In this document: piece by piece, positions 1-6,627 of the stretch
Layout of the letters: each line of letters begins with the position of its first letter
Numbering within the stretch: the stretch's first letter is position 1
Source of the DNA: DAOMNN01 sp050486545
Lineage (GTDB): Bacteria; Pseudomonadota; Gammaproteobacteria; Burkholderiales; Rhodocyclaceae
DNA: 12,099 nt
Assembly (NCBI GenBank): GCA_050486545.1
Contig: JBJHDM010000079.1
Coordinates: 1 to 12,099, forward strand
Reading direction: 5' to 3'
Made by a program: the position numbers and the translations under genes
Notes under the pieces: model-generated
Told to the model about the DNA's origin: nothing
The model's database searches: none
The model's input: the letters and a program-made list of their open reading frames with translations, nothing else

Positions 1-1
1 C

Positions 2-433
2 GAGGACAAGATCTTCCGCGAGGGCGGCGTCTACGACATCGCGATGGCCGTCCACCGGCATGCCACCGGCCTGCGCTGGCACTACGTCTCGTTGCCGCTG
101 ACCGTCGGTCTCGGGCGCGAAGCGACCATGGTCGCCGAACGTTTCACCGGCGCTGCCCCGGCGTGGAACCAGCCCTGGCACACGGTCAAGCTGTTCTATC
201 CGGGACAGGTCAACTGGCCTTTGCTGATCAGCCAGCGCCATGCAGGCAAGCCGATGATCGAGCGCGGCGTGCCGGCCAAGCACTACCACAACGAGGAGCA
301 ACTCGCGCGCTACGGCATCGAGATCGAGTTCGATGAGCAGATTCGCGGCCAATGGCGCCTGACCCTGCTCGCCGGCCTGTTCATGTTCGTCGGTGTGGGC
401 TTCGGCCTGACCCGGCTTCAGCGCAAGAACTGA
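2..433 (+). CDS. Ethylbenzene-dehydrogenase-like haem-binding protein, C-terminal part (5' end outside window)
   Basis: An open frame enters from the left edge and stops at 433, giving 143 visible residues; the true start is upstream. The visible part contains the blocks RWHYVSLPL, LFYPGQVNWPLL and QRHAGKP, which I associate from memory with the haem-binding domain of ethylbenzene dehydrogenase-related proteins (the gamma-subunit fold of DMSO-reductase-family enzymes, a periplasmic b-haem domain). The last ~30 residues are a hydrophobic helix (LTLLAGLFMFVGVGFGLT) followed by basic residues, so the domain is probably tethered to the inner membrane by its C-terminus and faces the periplasm. The next gene starts 13 bp downstream with its own ribosome site, so the two are very likely co-transcribed. 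The family call rests on motif memory; electron donor and acceptor cannot be named. Confidence 0.6.
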   Translation, partial: EDKIFREGGVYDIAMAVHRHATGLRWHYVSLPLTVGLGREATMVAERFTGAAPAWNQPWHTVKLFYPGQVNWPLLISQRHAGKPMIERGVPAKHYHNEEQLARYGIEIEFDEQIRGQWRLTLLAGLFMFVGVGFGLTRLQRKN

Positions 434-446
434 GGAGAACACCACG

Positions 447-1013
447 ATGGCACCGTATCACCACCTGCTGGCGCACTTTCCGATCGCGCTTCTGAGCCTG
501 GCCTTCTTCATCATCCTGATGCGCGGTTTCTCTTCGAGCGAACTGGCGCGGCGATTCGACGCGGTCCTGCCCCACCTCCTGCTGCTGGGGCTGGCTGTCG
601 GGCTCGTGACGCTCGCTACCGGCCTGATCATCTGGCCCAGCGAGGCGACGACGACCTCGCCGATGGGTCGCAACAAGATCCTGATCTCGATCTGGATGGT
701 CGCCTGCTGGGGCGTCGTGCTGGCGCTTCGCTGGCGTGGCGGCGAGAACCTGTGGAACGGGCCGGGCCGTGCCCTCATGCTCGGCTTCGGCACGATGGGC
801 ATGATCCTGCTGGCCACCACCGGCACGCTGGGCGGACACCTGCTCGGATCGCCCTCGCGCCTCACCGGACTGTTCCGGGAGATCGGCTGGGAGGTCTATC
901 ACACCTACTACGCTCCGGACTGGGTTCTGCTCGTGCTCGTGGCCGTCGGCGCTGCAGGCGTGGCCGTCGGTCTGTTCGGCGCACGCAAGTCCGCCGCATC
1001 AAACGCCGGATAA
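447..1013 (+). CDS. DUF2231-like polytopic membrane protein
   Basis: 188 residues with about five hydrophobic segments (roughly 12-26, 40-63, 79-95, 109-127, 160-179), so an inner-membrane protein. The N-terminus carries the HHLLAHFPIAL pattern and residues 126-133 read TGTLGGHL; both resemble conserved His motifs of DUF2231 proteins, which are suspected haem-binding membrane proteins. His5, His6, His10, His43, His131 and His152 lie in or near membrane segments and are candidate haem ligands. A GAGGAGA ribosome site (433-439) sits just before the ATG. It follows the haem-binding protein by 13 bp, so a role as its membrane electron-transfer partner is a reasonable inference. Family assignment is moderate; function is unknown. 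Confidence 0.6.
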   Translation: MAPYHHLLAHFPIALLSLAFFIILMRGFSSSELARRFDAVLPHLLLLGLAVGLVTLATGLIIWPSEATTTSPMGRNKILISIWMVACWGVVLALRWRGGENLWNGPGRALMLGFGTMGMILLATTGTLGGHLLGSPSRLTGLFREIGWEVYHTYYAPDWVLLVLVAVGAAGVAVGLFGARKSAASNAG

Positions 1014-1039
1014 CCGGGATTCCATTCAAACGAAACCGA

Positions 1040-1067
1040 GGCATCGGGCGCTGGGCGCACCGATGCC
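1040..1067 (+). repeat. Intergenic inverted repeat (hairpin)
   Basis: GGCATCGG (1040-1047) pairs perfectly with CCGATGCC (1060-1067). The inner GCGC (1048-1051) can pair with GCGC (1055-1058), leaving a three-base loop and one bulged A. It lies in the 92-bp gap between the DUF2231-like gene and the outer-membrane gene. No T-run follows, so it is not a standard intrinsic terminator; an mRNA processing or stability element, or an operator, are alternatives. Confidence 0.5.
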
Positions 1068-1105
1068 CAACACGCAGCACCCATTCCAATCGAAGGGGGA
1101 ATCGA

Positions 1106-1825
1106 ATGAGCAAGGTGACCATCACCCGCAAGTCGGCAATCCGCACCATGACCGCCACCGCATGCCTGTCCGTGCTGCTCGTCCAGCCGGTGTGGGCCGA
1201 GCGCCCGATGGCCGTGGACGACGCCGGCACACTCGACCGCGGCGGCGCCAAGCTGGAATTCGGCTGGAGCAAGGACGACCGGGTACGCGGCTGGGATGCC
1301 GCGGCCGGCTTCGCGCCGATCGACGATCTGGAACTCGAGATCGCGTTCGAGCGCGCACGCGACCACGATACCAGCCCTCGCACACGGCTCTCCGGGGTCG
1401 GGTTCGCGGCAAAATGGGTACCCCTGCAGGCCGAGACCGGCCTGTCCGCGGGCCTCAAGCTCGAGTTCGGTCGCGCCCGGGCGGACGACCGTGTCGGCAA
1501 CAAGGAAACGGCCCGCACCCGCGGCCTGCTGGGCCTGGCAAGCTGGGCGTTCGAGTCCGGGCAGATCCTCCATCTCAACCTGGGCCGCGAGTGGGAGCGC
1601 ATCGACGGTGACACCGAGGCCGTAAACGTCTGGGGGTTGGGCTTCGAACAGCCACTGATCGAGTCCGTCCAGCTCACGCTGGAGATCTTCGGCGCCGAAC
1701 ACAGCCGCCCGGACAAGCAGGTCGGCCTGCGTTGGGAAGTCGCTGACGGCCTGAAGCTGAGCGTCGCCGCCGGGCGCGGCAACCAGCGCAGTTTCGCCAA
1801 CGCCGGCATCGCGTGGGAGTTCTGA
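1106..1825 (+). CDS. Outer-membrane beta-barrel protein (putative transporter/porin)
   Basis: 239 residues starting at the ATG preceded by AAGGGGGA (1093-1100). Residues 1-31 form a signal peptide: a basic N-terminus, a hydrophobic core and a cleavage site after VWA. The mature part opens with RPMAVDDAGTLDRGGAKLEF, a pattern like small outer-membrane proteins annotated as transporters or meta-pathway phenol-degradation-like. It then alternates short amphipathic strands with charged turns and ends in WEF; a terminal Phe is typical of barrels handed to the BAM machinery. The expected location is the outer membrane. The frame stays open far upstream (to 752), but that part overlaps the preceding gene and lacks a signal sequence. 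It may share a transcript with the two upstream genes, though the 92-bp gap with a hairpin allows separate control. The substrate cannot be told. Confidence 0.65.
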   Translation: MSKVTITRKSAIRTMTATACLSVLLVQPVWAERPMAVDDAGTLDRGGAKLEFGWSKDDRVRGWDAAAGFAPIDDLELEIAFERARDHDTSPRTRLSGVGFAAKWVPLQAETGLSAGLKLEFGRARADDRVGNKETARTRGLLGLASWAFESGQILHLNLGREWERIDGDTEAVNVWGLGFEQPLIESVQLTLEIFGAEHSRPDKQVGLRWEVADGLKLSVAAGRGNQRSFANAGIAWEF

Positions 1826-1852
1826 AGAGTCCGCACACGTATCCTGGTGTGA

Positions 1853-3226
1853 TCAAGCCCCCTGCGCCCGCACCGCCGCGACGGCGGTGCGCGGCGCGGA
1901 GCTCTCCGCAACATGTCGCCGGTTTCCGCTGGGAATTGCCAGCACCGCTTCCGACCCCCCTCCTTCCCGGGCACGCAGGGAGACCTCCCAGCCGTTGGCA
2001 TCGGCCAGTTGCCGTGCAATCGCCAGGCCCAGGCCCGACCCTCCGGTCGCGACATTGCGCGACTGCTCGAGCCGATGGAACGGTCGGAAAACGGCCTCAC
2101 GATCGCAGTCCGGAATGCCTGGTCCGCGGTCCGCGATGCACACCACGCATCGGTCGCGCTCGCACCGCTGCGTCACCGTCACCGGCTGCCCCCCGCCATA
2201 GCGGACCGCATTGTCGAGGAGATTGGCGAGAATGCGCCGCAGCGCGAGCGGCTGCGCGAGAACGATGCACGCATGGCGCCCCACCCACTCGCAGCGTCCA
2301 CCGATCCGGGTCACACCGTCGATCAGTTCCTCGATCACGGCGCTGATCTCGAGTTCTTCCACGGACTCGCCGGAGAACCCCTTTCCGATTTCCAGGAAGC
2401 GGGCAATGAGGCGGTCCATCTCCTCGATGTCGCGGAGCAGGCCGGCTACGAGCTTGGGGTCCGTGTCCGGCGAGAGCATCTCGACCGCGAACTGCATGCG
2501 GGCGAGCGGTGTGCGCAGGTCATGCGAGACGCCCACGAGCAGTGTCGTTCGACCGGCAAGCAGTTCCCGCACCTGGGTGTTCATGTGGTTGAAGGCCGAG
2601 GTCAGCTGCGCAATCTCCTCCGGCCCGGTCGCCGGAAGCGCATCGGGAAACTTGCCATGCCCGATGCGCCGAGCCACATCGACGAGGCGACGTAGCGGCT
2701 GATTGATCCGCCGCACGAACACCAGCGCCGTGCCGAACGCAAGGACCGACCCCAGTGCGAGCATGAGGTACAGCGTGACCAGCGGGTCGGCACCGAGCCG
2801 GTCGGCGCTGAAACCGATGCGCACGAACGCCCCCTCGATCGGCACATCCACCCAGTACCAGGCTTCGTGCCGATCGGTGAGCACTTCGGCCGACTTGCCG
2901 GTACGGCGCTCCATGGCCTCGGCCAACGCTACCACGTAGGGGGATGAAGGGTCGCCAAGCGGTACGAGGCCCGTGACCGGGGGGTCGAGACGCAGGCCGT
3001 GCTCGTGCGCGAGGCGATCCGCAAACTCCGGACGGTCGGGAGCCCAACGATCGCTCCAGGACTCCGCCGTGAGCACCATCATCGCGGCGAGATCGTCGGC
3101 CGATCGCCTGACCATCGGCATGAACAGGTAGTAGCCGAGGAACGCGTGGGTCAGCAGGTCGTAGACCAGGATCGCGACCCCGATGGCCCCGGCCGTGCGG
3201 GCGAAGAGGCTTCGAAACGCCCTCAT
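1853..3226 (-). CDS. EnvZ-type sensor histidine kinase
   Basis: 457 residues. Two membrane helices (about 12-38 and 149-171) flank a ~110-residue periplasmic sensor region. A HAMP linker follows (about 168-222), then the dimerisation/phosphoacceptor block VSHDLRTPLARM with His235, and a HATPase domain with N-box ANLLDNAVRYGGG (334-346), ADRGPGIP (365-372) and GGSGLGLAIA (395-404). The SHDLRTPL form with no receiver or PAS domain matches the EnvZ class. It should autophosphorylate on His235 and pass phosphate to the OmpR-like regulator just upstream, whose stop overlaps its start by 4 bp (ATGA), a sign of translational coupling. After the ATPase domain comes a ~35-residue Ala/Arg-rich tail with a perfect DNA hairpin under it. 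The stimulus is unknown; the periplasmic region shows no obvious metal cluster. True EnvZ orthology is not shown. Confidence 0.93.
   Translation of the reverse strand: MRAFRSLFARTAGAIGVAILVYDLLTHAFLGYYLFMPMVRRSADDLAAMMVLTAESWSDRWAPDRPEFADRLAHEHGLRLDPPVTGLVPLGDPSSPYVVALAEAMERRTGKSAEVLTDRHEAWYWVDVPIEGAFVRIGFSADRLGADPLVTLYLMLALGSVLAFGTALVFVRRINQPLRRLVDVARRIGHGKFPDALPATGPEEIAQLTSAFNHMNTQVRELLAGRTTLLVGVSHDLRTPLARMQFAVEMLSPDTDPKLVAGLLRDIEEMDRLIARFLEIGKGFSGESVEELEISAVIEELIDGVTRIGGRCEWVGRHACIVLAQPLALRRILANLLDNAVRYGGGQPVTVTQRCERDRCVVCIADRGPGIPDCDREAVFRPFHRLEQSRNVATGGSGLGLAIARQLADANGWEVSLRAREGGGSEAVLAIPSGNRRHVAESSAPRTAVAAVRAQGA
1869..1891 (-). repeat. Perfect hairpin in the 3' end of the EnvZ-like kinase gene
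   Basis: CGCACCGCCG (1869-1878) and CGGCGGTGCG (1882-1891) form a perfect 10-bp stem with a three-base loop. They lie inside the last codons of the kinase gene, near the convergent junction with the outer-membrane gene that ends at 1825. No T-run follows on either strand. It could slow polymerase or protect the 3' end; chance in GC-rich coding DNA is possible. Confidence 0.4.
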
Positions 3227-3951
3227 CGAGGCTCTCCCGTCGGCGGATCGGGCAGAAACATGTAGCCCTCTCCCCAGACGGTGCGGATATAGGCCGGTGC
3301 GGCCGGATCGCCCTCGATCTTGCGGCGCAAGCGCGCGATGCGCACATCGATGCTGCGATCGAAGGGCGTACGATCGTAGCCGCTGAGCAGTTCCAGCAAC
3401 TGGTCGCGGGTCAGCACGCGCTTCGGATGCTCGACGAAGACGCGCAGCAAGGCATAGTCCCCGGCGGTCAGGCCGACTTCGTGACCGTCGCGCGTCAGGT
3501 GGTGGGTCTGCAGATCCAGGCGGAACGGTCCGAAGCGGCTGATCCGCCCTGGTTCTTCGTCCGCGGGGGGCCGGACACGATGCGATCGCCGCAGGACCGC
3601 GCGGATGCGCGCGAGCAGTTCGCGCGGACTGCAGGGTTTGGCCAGATAATCGTCCGCTCCGACTTCGAGACCGACCACGCGATCGATTTCCTCACCACGT
3701 GCGGACAGCATGATCACCGGGCAGCCTCCCCGGGCCCGAAGCCGATGGGCCAGCGTCAGGCCGTCCTCGCCGGGCAGCATCAGGTCGAGGATGATGAGGT
3801 CGGGCTCGTGCCCGCGCAGCCAGTTTTCCATCTCGACCCCGTCGCCGACCGAGGCGGTCCAGTACCCCTGCTGTGCGAGGTACTGCTCGAGAAGATCCCG
3901 CAGGTCACGGTCGTCATCGACGATCAGGATCTGGTCGCACGCCGAGTTCAT
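3223..3951 (-). CDS. OmpR-type response regulator
   Basis: 242 residues from the chosen start. The receiver domain (about 6-120) has the acidic cluster IVDDDRD, phosphoacceptor Asp56 in LILDLMLPGEDG, Ser83 at the switch position where Thr is common, and Lys105 in LAKP. The OmpR/PhoB winged helix (about 135-235) includes LTRDQLLELLSGYDRTPFD and ends in IRTVWGEGYMF, typical of OmpR. Phosphorylation by the coupled EnvZ-like kinase should promote dimer binding to tandem sites. The start is ambiguous: an ATG at 3960 is three codons upstream, but AGGA (3961-3964) directly abuts it, whereas the same AGGA is 9 bases from the ATG at 3951, which I prefer. The 89 bp between it and the next kinase gene upstream may hold its own promoter, but I see no clear one. 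Confidence 0.92.
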   Translation of the reverse strand: MNSACDQILIVDDDRDLRDLLEQYLAQQGYWTASVGDGVEMENWLRGHEPDLIILDLMLPGEDGLTLAHRLRARGGCPVIMLSARGEEIDRVVGLEVGADDYLAKPCSPRELLARIRAVLRRSHRVRPPADEEPGRISRFGPFRLDLQTHHLTRDGHEVGLTAGDYALLRVFVEHPKRVLTRDQLLELLSGYDRTPFDRSIDVRIARLRRKIEGDPAAPAYIRTVWGEGYMFLPDPPTGEPR

Positions 3952-4049
3952 CGGATCCATTCCTGTTCACCCGAAAAATGCCGCGTTGCCGTACAAACCC
4001 CGCCACAGGGTGCGCAAACCACGGCAGCACGGTTCGGACGCACTGCCCG

Positions 4050-5453
4050 TCACGCCCGCGGCAACCGCAGGCTTGCACGCAAGCCTCCACGTGGCGCAGC
4101 GTCGAGGGCAACATCTCCGCCATAGAGCAGTGCGAGGTCACGCACGATGGCAAGCCCCAGGCCCGACCCCGGCCGCTGTTCGTCAGCACGCACGCCCCGC
4201 TCCAATACGTTCTCCCGTATCGACGCATCAAGCCCCGGCCCGTCGTCCTCGACCGTCACCACGAGTTCTCCGTCGAGCCCGACGGCGTGCGCTTCGACAC
4301 GACTTGCCGCCCACTTGCACGCGTTGTCGAGCAGATTGCCGAGCATCTCCTGCAGGTCCTGCGCCTCACCCCTGAAAGACAACGTTTCCGGGAAGTCTCC
4401 GACCGTGATTTGCAGGCCCCGCCCGACATGGACCCGGTCCATCACGCGAACCAGGGCTTCGAGCACCGGCCGGACGACGGTCCGTTGCCCCGGGATCTGC
4501 ACGGCAGCCGCGGCGCGGGCGCGCGCAAGGTGATGATCGACCTGAAGCTGGGCGAGGGTGACCTGCTCGGCCACCATGCGCGCCAGCGCGCTGTCGTCAC
4601 GGGCCGCGGCGTTCGCGAGCACCGCGAGCGGCGTCTTGATGGCATGGGCGAGGTTGCCGGCCTGGGTACGCGCACGCGCGACGATCTCGGCGTTGCGCGC
4701 CAGCACGCCATTGAACTCGTCGACGAGCGGCTGGATCTCCGAAGGGAAACGCCCTTCGATGGCGGCATTACGACCGTCGTGCACCTGCGCCAACCCGTCG
4801 CGGAGCCGTTCGAGCGGCTTCCACGCCGTACGTACCTGCACGAGGACCGCACCCACCAGCCCCAGCGACAGGGCGCCGAGCGCGATTACGAGTAGGTCGT
4901 TGAAGCGCGCCACCGGTTCGTTGATCAGATCCTCGCTGGCGGCAACGATGAGGCGCAGCGCCTGTTCCGGGTCCTCCGCCGGTCGCAGGACCTGCTCGAT
5001 CATCCGCAGCGGTTCGTCGTTCGGCCCACGAACGTGATGGACGTGCATCTCGCCATCGGCCAGCGCATCCGGAGGAACGATCAGCACGGCATCCCAAAGA
5101 GAACGCGAGCGCAGCAGCGCGACGGTCTCGGGCTTTCCGCCCGGCCCCATGCGGTCGACCTGCCAGTACAGGCCCGACAAGGGCCGGGCCAGACGTGGGT
5201 CGCTGAGCGGCGCACGCAACCGTAACGTCTGCGCTTCGTCGAACACGAGATTCGCAGCGAGCTGGTCGAGATGGGTGCCGAGTTCGGCATCGAACTGGCG
5301 CGAGACATGCTGGTTGAACAGGGACGACAATCCCCATCCGGCTGCCAGGACGGTCAGTGCGATCCAGGCCAGCGTACCCGCCAGCAGTTGAAGACGCAGG
5401 GAACCACGCCAACCTTCCATGCCGCCGCCCATCCCCTTCACCCCGGCGGACAT
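4050..5453 (-). CDS. PhoQ-type sensor histidine kinase
   Basis: 467 residues. Membrane helices at about 22-44 and 187-207 enclose a ~140-residue periplasmic sensor containing SGLYWQV (93-99) and RSRSLWD (115-121). The phosphoacceptor box is NLAHAIKTPLAVL with His270; a lysine in place of the usual arginine (xKTPLA) is the PhoQ signature. The ATPase motifs are GNLLDNACKW (372-381), EDDGPGL (402-408) and GSGLGLA (429-435). Its start lies inside the PhoP-like regulator gene (16-bp overlap), so the pair is translationally coupled. In-frame ATGs at 5432 and 5420 are alternatives; AAGGGG near the regulator's stop could serve the latter. An HVHH cluster (137-140) in the periplasmic part is a speculative metal site. 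The signal is unknown: PhoQ senses divalent cations, low pH and peptides, but this periplasmic domain need not share that. Confidence 0.92.
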   Translation of the reverse strand: MSAGVKGMGGGMEGWRGSLRLQLLAGTLAWIALTVLAAGWGLSSLFNQHVSRQFDAELGTHLDQLAANLVFDEAQTLRLRAPLSDPRLARPLSGLYWQVDRMGPGGKPETVALLRSRSLWDAVLIVPPDALADGEMHVHHVRGPNDEPLRMIEQVLRPAEDPEQALRLIVAASEDLINEPVARFNDLLVIALGALSLGLVGAVLVQVRTAWKPLERLRDGLAQVHDGRNAAIEGRFPSEIQPLVDEFNGVLARNAEIVARARTQAGNLAHAIKTPLAVLANAAARDDSALARMVAEQVTLAQLQVDHHLARARAAAAVQIPGQRTVVRPVLEALVRVMDRVHVGRGLQITVGDFPETLSFRGEAQDLQEMLGNLLDNACKWAASRVEAHAVGLDGELVVTVEDDGPGLDASIRENVLERGVRADEQRPGSGLGLAIVRDLALLYGGDVALDAAPRGGLRASLRLPRA

Positions 5454-6103
5454 GCAAGCCGATACCCGAGTCCTCGCACGGTCTCGATCAGTTCGGGCGG
5501 AAGTTTCTTGCGCAGGCGCGCGACGAAGACTTCGATCGTGTTCGAGTCACGGTCGAAATCCTGTGCATAGATATGCTCGACCAGTTCGCTGCGCGAAACG
5601 ACCTGCCCGGGCCGGTGCATCAGATAGGCGAGCAGGCGGAATTCGTGGCTGGTGAGCGAGAGCGCGCGCCCGTCGACGGTCGCACGACTGCGACGGGTGT
5701 CGAGCACGAGCGGCCCGCAGACGAGTTCGGCGCTGGCCTGGCCGGCCGCACGACGAATCAGCGCGCGTACGCGGGCGAGCAGTTCTTCCATGTGGAAAGG
5801 CTTGGTCAGGTAGTCGTCGGCCCCGGCGTCGATCCCCGCGACCTTCTCGTGCCACGCATCCCTGGCAGTGAGGATCAGCACCGGCATCGTGCGGCCAGCC
5901 GTGCGCCAGTGCTTCAGAACCGTCAGGCCATCCATCTTCGGCAGGCCGAGGTCCAGCACGATCGCATCGTAGGGCTCGACGTCACCCGCGAAGTGCGCAT
6001 CGCGACCGTTGTCTGCCAGGTCGACCGCATAGCCCACGGCGGACAGGGCTTCGCGCAACTGCTCGGCCAGCGTCGGCTCGTCCTCGACGACCAGTACGCG
6101 CAT
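5438..6103 (-). CDS. PhoP-type response regulator
   Basis: 221 residues. The receiver domain (1-115) has EDE at 7-9, phosphoacceptor Asp51 in IVLDLGLPKMDGL, Thr79 in LILTARD and Lys101 in LTKPF. The winged-helix domain (about 125-218) contains LTSHEFRLLAYLMHRPGQVVS and ends with VRGLGYRL, the OmpR/PhoB form used by PhoP, QseB and PmrA. It should be phosphorylated by the PhoQ-like kinase that overlaps its 3' end, and bind direct repeats with 11-bp period. Exactly such repeats stand in the 6518-6556 control region upstream of its own operon, so autoregulation is likely. Its ATG shares one base with the stop of the upstream PepSY gene (TGATG), showing tight coupling. This is a class assignment, not proof of phoP orthology. 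Confidence 0.93.
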   Translation of the reverse strand: MRVLVVEDEPTLAEQLREALSAVGYAVDLADNGRDAHFAGDVEPYDAIVLDLGLPKMDGLTVLKHWRTAGRTMPVLILTARDAWHEKVAGIDAGADDYLTKPFHMEELLARVRALIRRAAGQASAELVCGPLVLDTRRSRATVDGRALSLTSHEFRLLAYLMHRPGQVVSRSELVEHIYAQDFDRDSNTIEVFVARLRKKLPPELIETVRGLGYRLACPPG

Positions 6104-6450
6104 CAGCGCCGCCCTCCGCCCTCTCTGGTCCGGATGTCGCTCCCCTTCGCACCGAGCACCGTGCCGTCACGGGCGTCGACCTCGAGCTTGAGCAGGCCTC
6201 CGCCGTGCCGTAGCAGCTTGATCTCGTAGATCCAGCGGTCACCCTCGTGCTCGAGTTCCACCTCGATGACCTCGCCGGGGAAGACGCGTTCGATCCTTTC
6301 CAGCACGCTGCGCAGCGACAGGACTTCACCCGCTTCCAGCGCCCGTCGTGCCAGCTCGTGGTCGTTGTCGGCGTGCACCGTCCCGAACGCAACCGTCGCT
6401 GCGCACAGCCCGGCGAGCAGCACCGCCCGGTTCTTCAAGACCCTGCGCAT
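6103..6450 (-). CDS. Periplasmic PepSY-domain protein (leads the PhoP/PhoQ-like operon)
   Basis: 115 residues. Residues 1-27 form a signal peptide (basic start, hydrophobic core, cleavage near VHA). A single PepSY-like domain follows (about 43-100): SLRSVLERIERVFPGEVIEVELEH, then WIYEIKLL and LEVDARDGTVL, the usual strand-turn pattern ending in DAxxGxVL. GAGGAGA lies just upstream of the ATG. It is the first gene of a coupled unit with the PhoP-like regulator (one-base overlap). PepSY proteins are small periplasmic or membrane-attached modules, best known as protease-inhibitory propeptide domains and also found beside two-component and iron/redox genes. A role as accessory input or feedback protein for the kinase is inference. 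A second PepSY protein is encoded divergently. Confidence 0.82.
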   Translation of the reverse strand: MRRVLKNRAVLLAGLCAATVAFGTVHADNDHELARRALEAGEVLSLRSVLERIERVFPGEVIEVELEHEGDRWIYEIKLLRHGGGLLKLEVDARDGTVLGAKGSDIRTREGGGRR

Positions 6451-6493
6451 CGTCGTCTCCTCGTAGCGCCGGCTTCGCCGACGCCTGTTTGCC

Positions 6494-6512
6494 CTGGACT
6501 GTTGTAGTCCAG
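6494..6512. repeat. Perfect inverted repeat in the divergent control region
   Basis: CTGGACT (6494-6500), a five-base loop GTTGT, then AGTCCAG (6506-6512). It overlaps the candidate -10 element of the leftward PepSY operon, so it could be a second operator or form a hairpin at the very start of that transcript. No T-run follows. Confidence 0.5.
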
Positions 6513-6534
6513 CGAAGGTGAACCTCAGATGAAC
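6501..6534 (-). promoter_or_regulatory. Candidate PhoP-class operator and promoter, leftward operon
   Basis: On the minus strand, GTTCAT (6534-6529), a five-base spacer, then GTTCAC (6523-6518): two hexamers with an 11-bp period, the layout of PhoP/PmrA/QseB-type boxes. Eleven bases further is TACAAC (6506-6501), a four-of-six match to the -10 consensus. An activator box in the -35 position with a -10 about 11 bp away is the usual class II arrangement. The repeats are seen; the binding protein is inferred to be the PhoP-like regulator encoded in this operon. Confidence 0.5.
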
Positions 6535-6539
6535 GGGTG

Positions 6540-6573
6540 GTTCAGGGAACGTTCAGGCACGCACGCCGAGAAT
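6540..6573 (+). promoter_or_regulatory. Candidate PhoP-class operator and promoter, rightward operon
   Basis: GTTCAG (6540-6545), GGAAC spacer, GTTCAG (6551-6556): a perfect hexamer repeat with an 11-bp period. After exactly 11 more bases comes GAGAAT (6568-6573), a four-of-six match to the -10 consensus. The box lies in register with the leftward one (half-sites begin at 6518, 6529, 6540, 6551). It would drive the PepSY, membrane haem and helical-protein genes to the right. Confidence 0.5.
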
Positions 6574-6627
6574 GCGATCACGGTCAGGAAAAGGACCGAA
6601 ACCAACCCGAACCGAGGAGAACCCATC

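Noticed and set aside
752..1105. Upstream extension of the outer-membrane gene
   Set aside because: It overlaps the DUF2231-like gene, is Arg-rich, and removes the N-terminal signal peptide.
1826..1852. Terminator in the convergent gap between the barrel and EnvZ-like genes
   Set aside because: Only a 5-bp CACAC/GTGTG pairing with no T-run; too weak to annotate.
862..2100. Long open frame on the minus strand (412 codons) across the outer-membrane gene
   Set aside because: Its translation is Arg/Ser/Pro-rich with no recognisable domain and lies antisense to a gene with signal peptide, ribosome site and barrel features; it is a GC-rich shadow frame.
3961..4049. PhoP-type box or clear promoter upstream of the OmpR-like gene
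   Set aside because: Only a single GTTCAC (3965-3970) with no partner 11 bp away, and no convincing -35/-10 pair.
3873..4895. Plus-strand open frame of 340 codons opposite the PhoQ-like kinase
   Set aside because: No domain, no ribosome site, and antisense to a kinase with complete catalytic motifs.
6529..6627. Upstream extension of the second PepSY gene to an earlier ATG
   Set aside because: It would bury the signal peptide and cover the operator; the ATG at 6628 has an excellent ribosome site.
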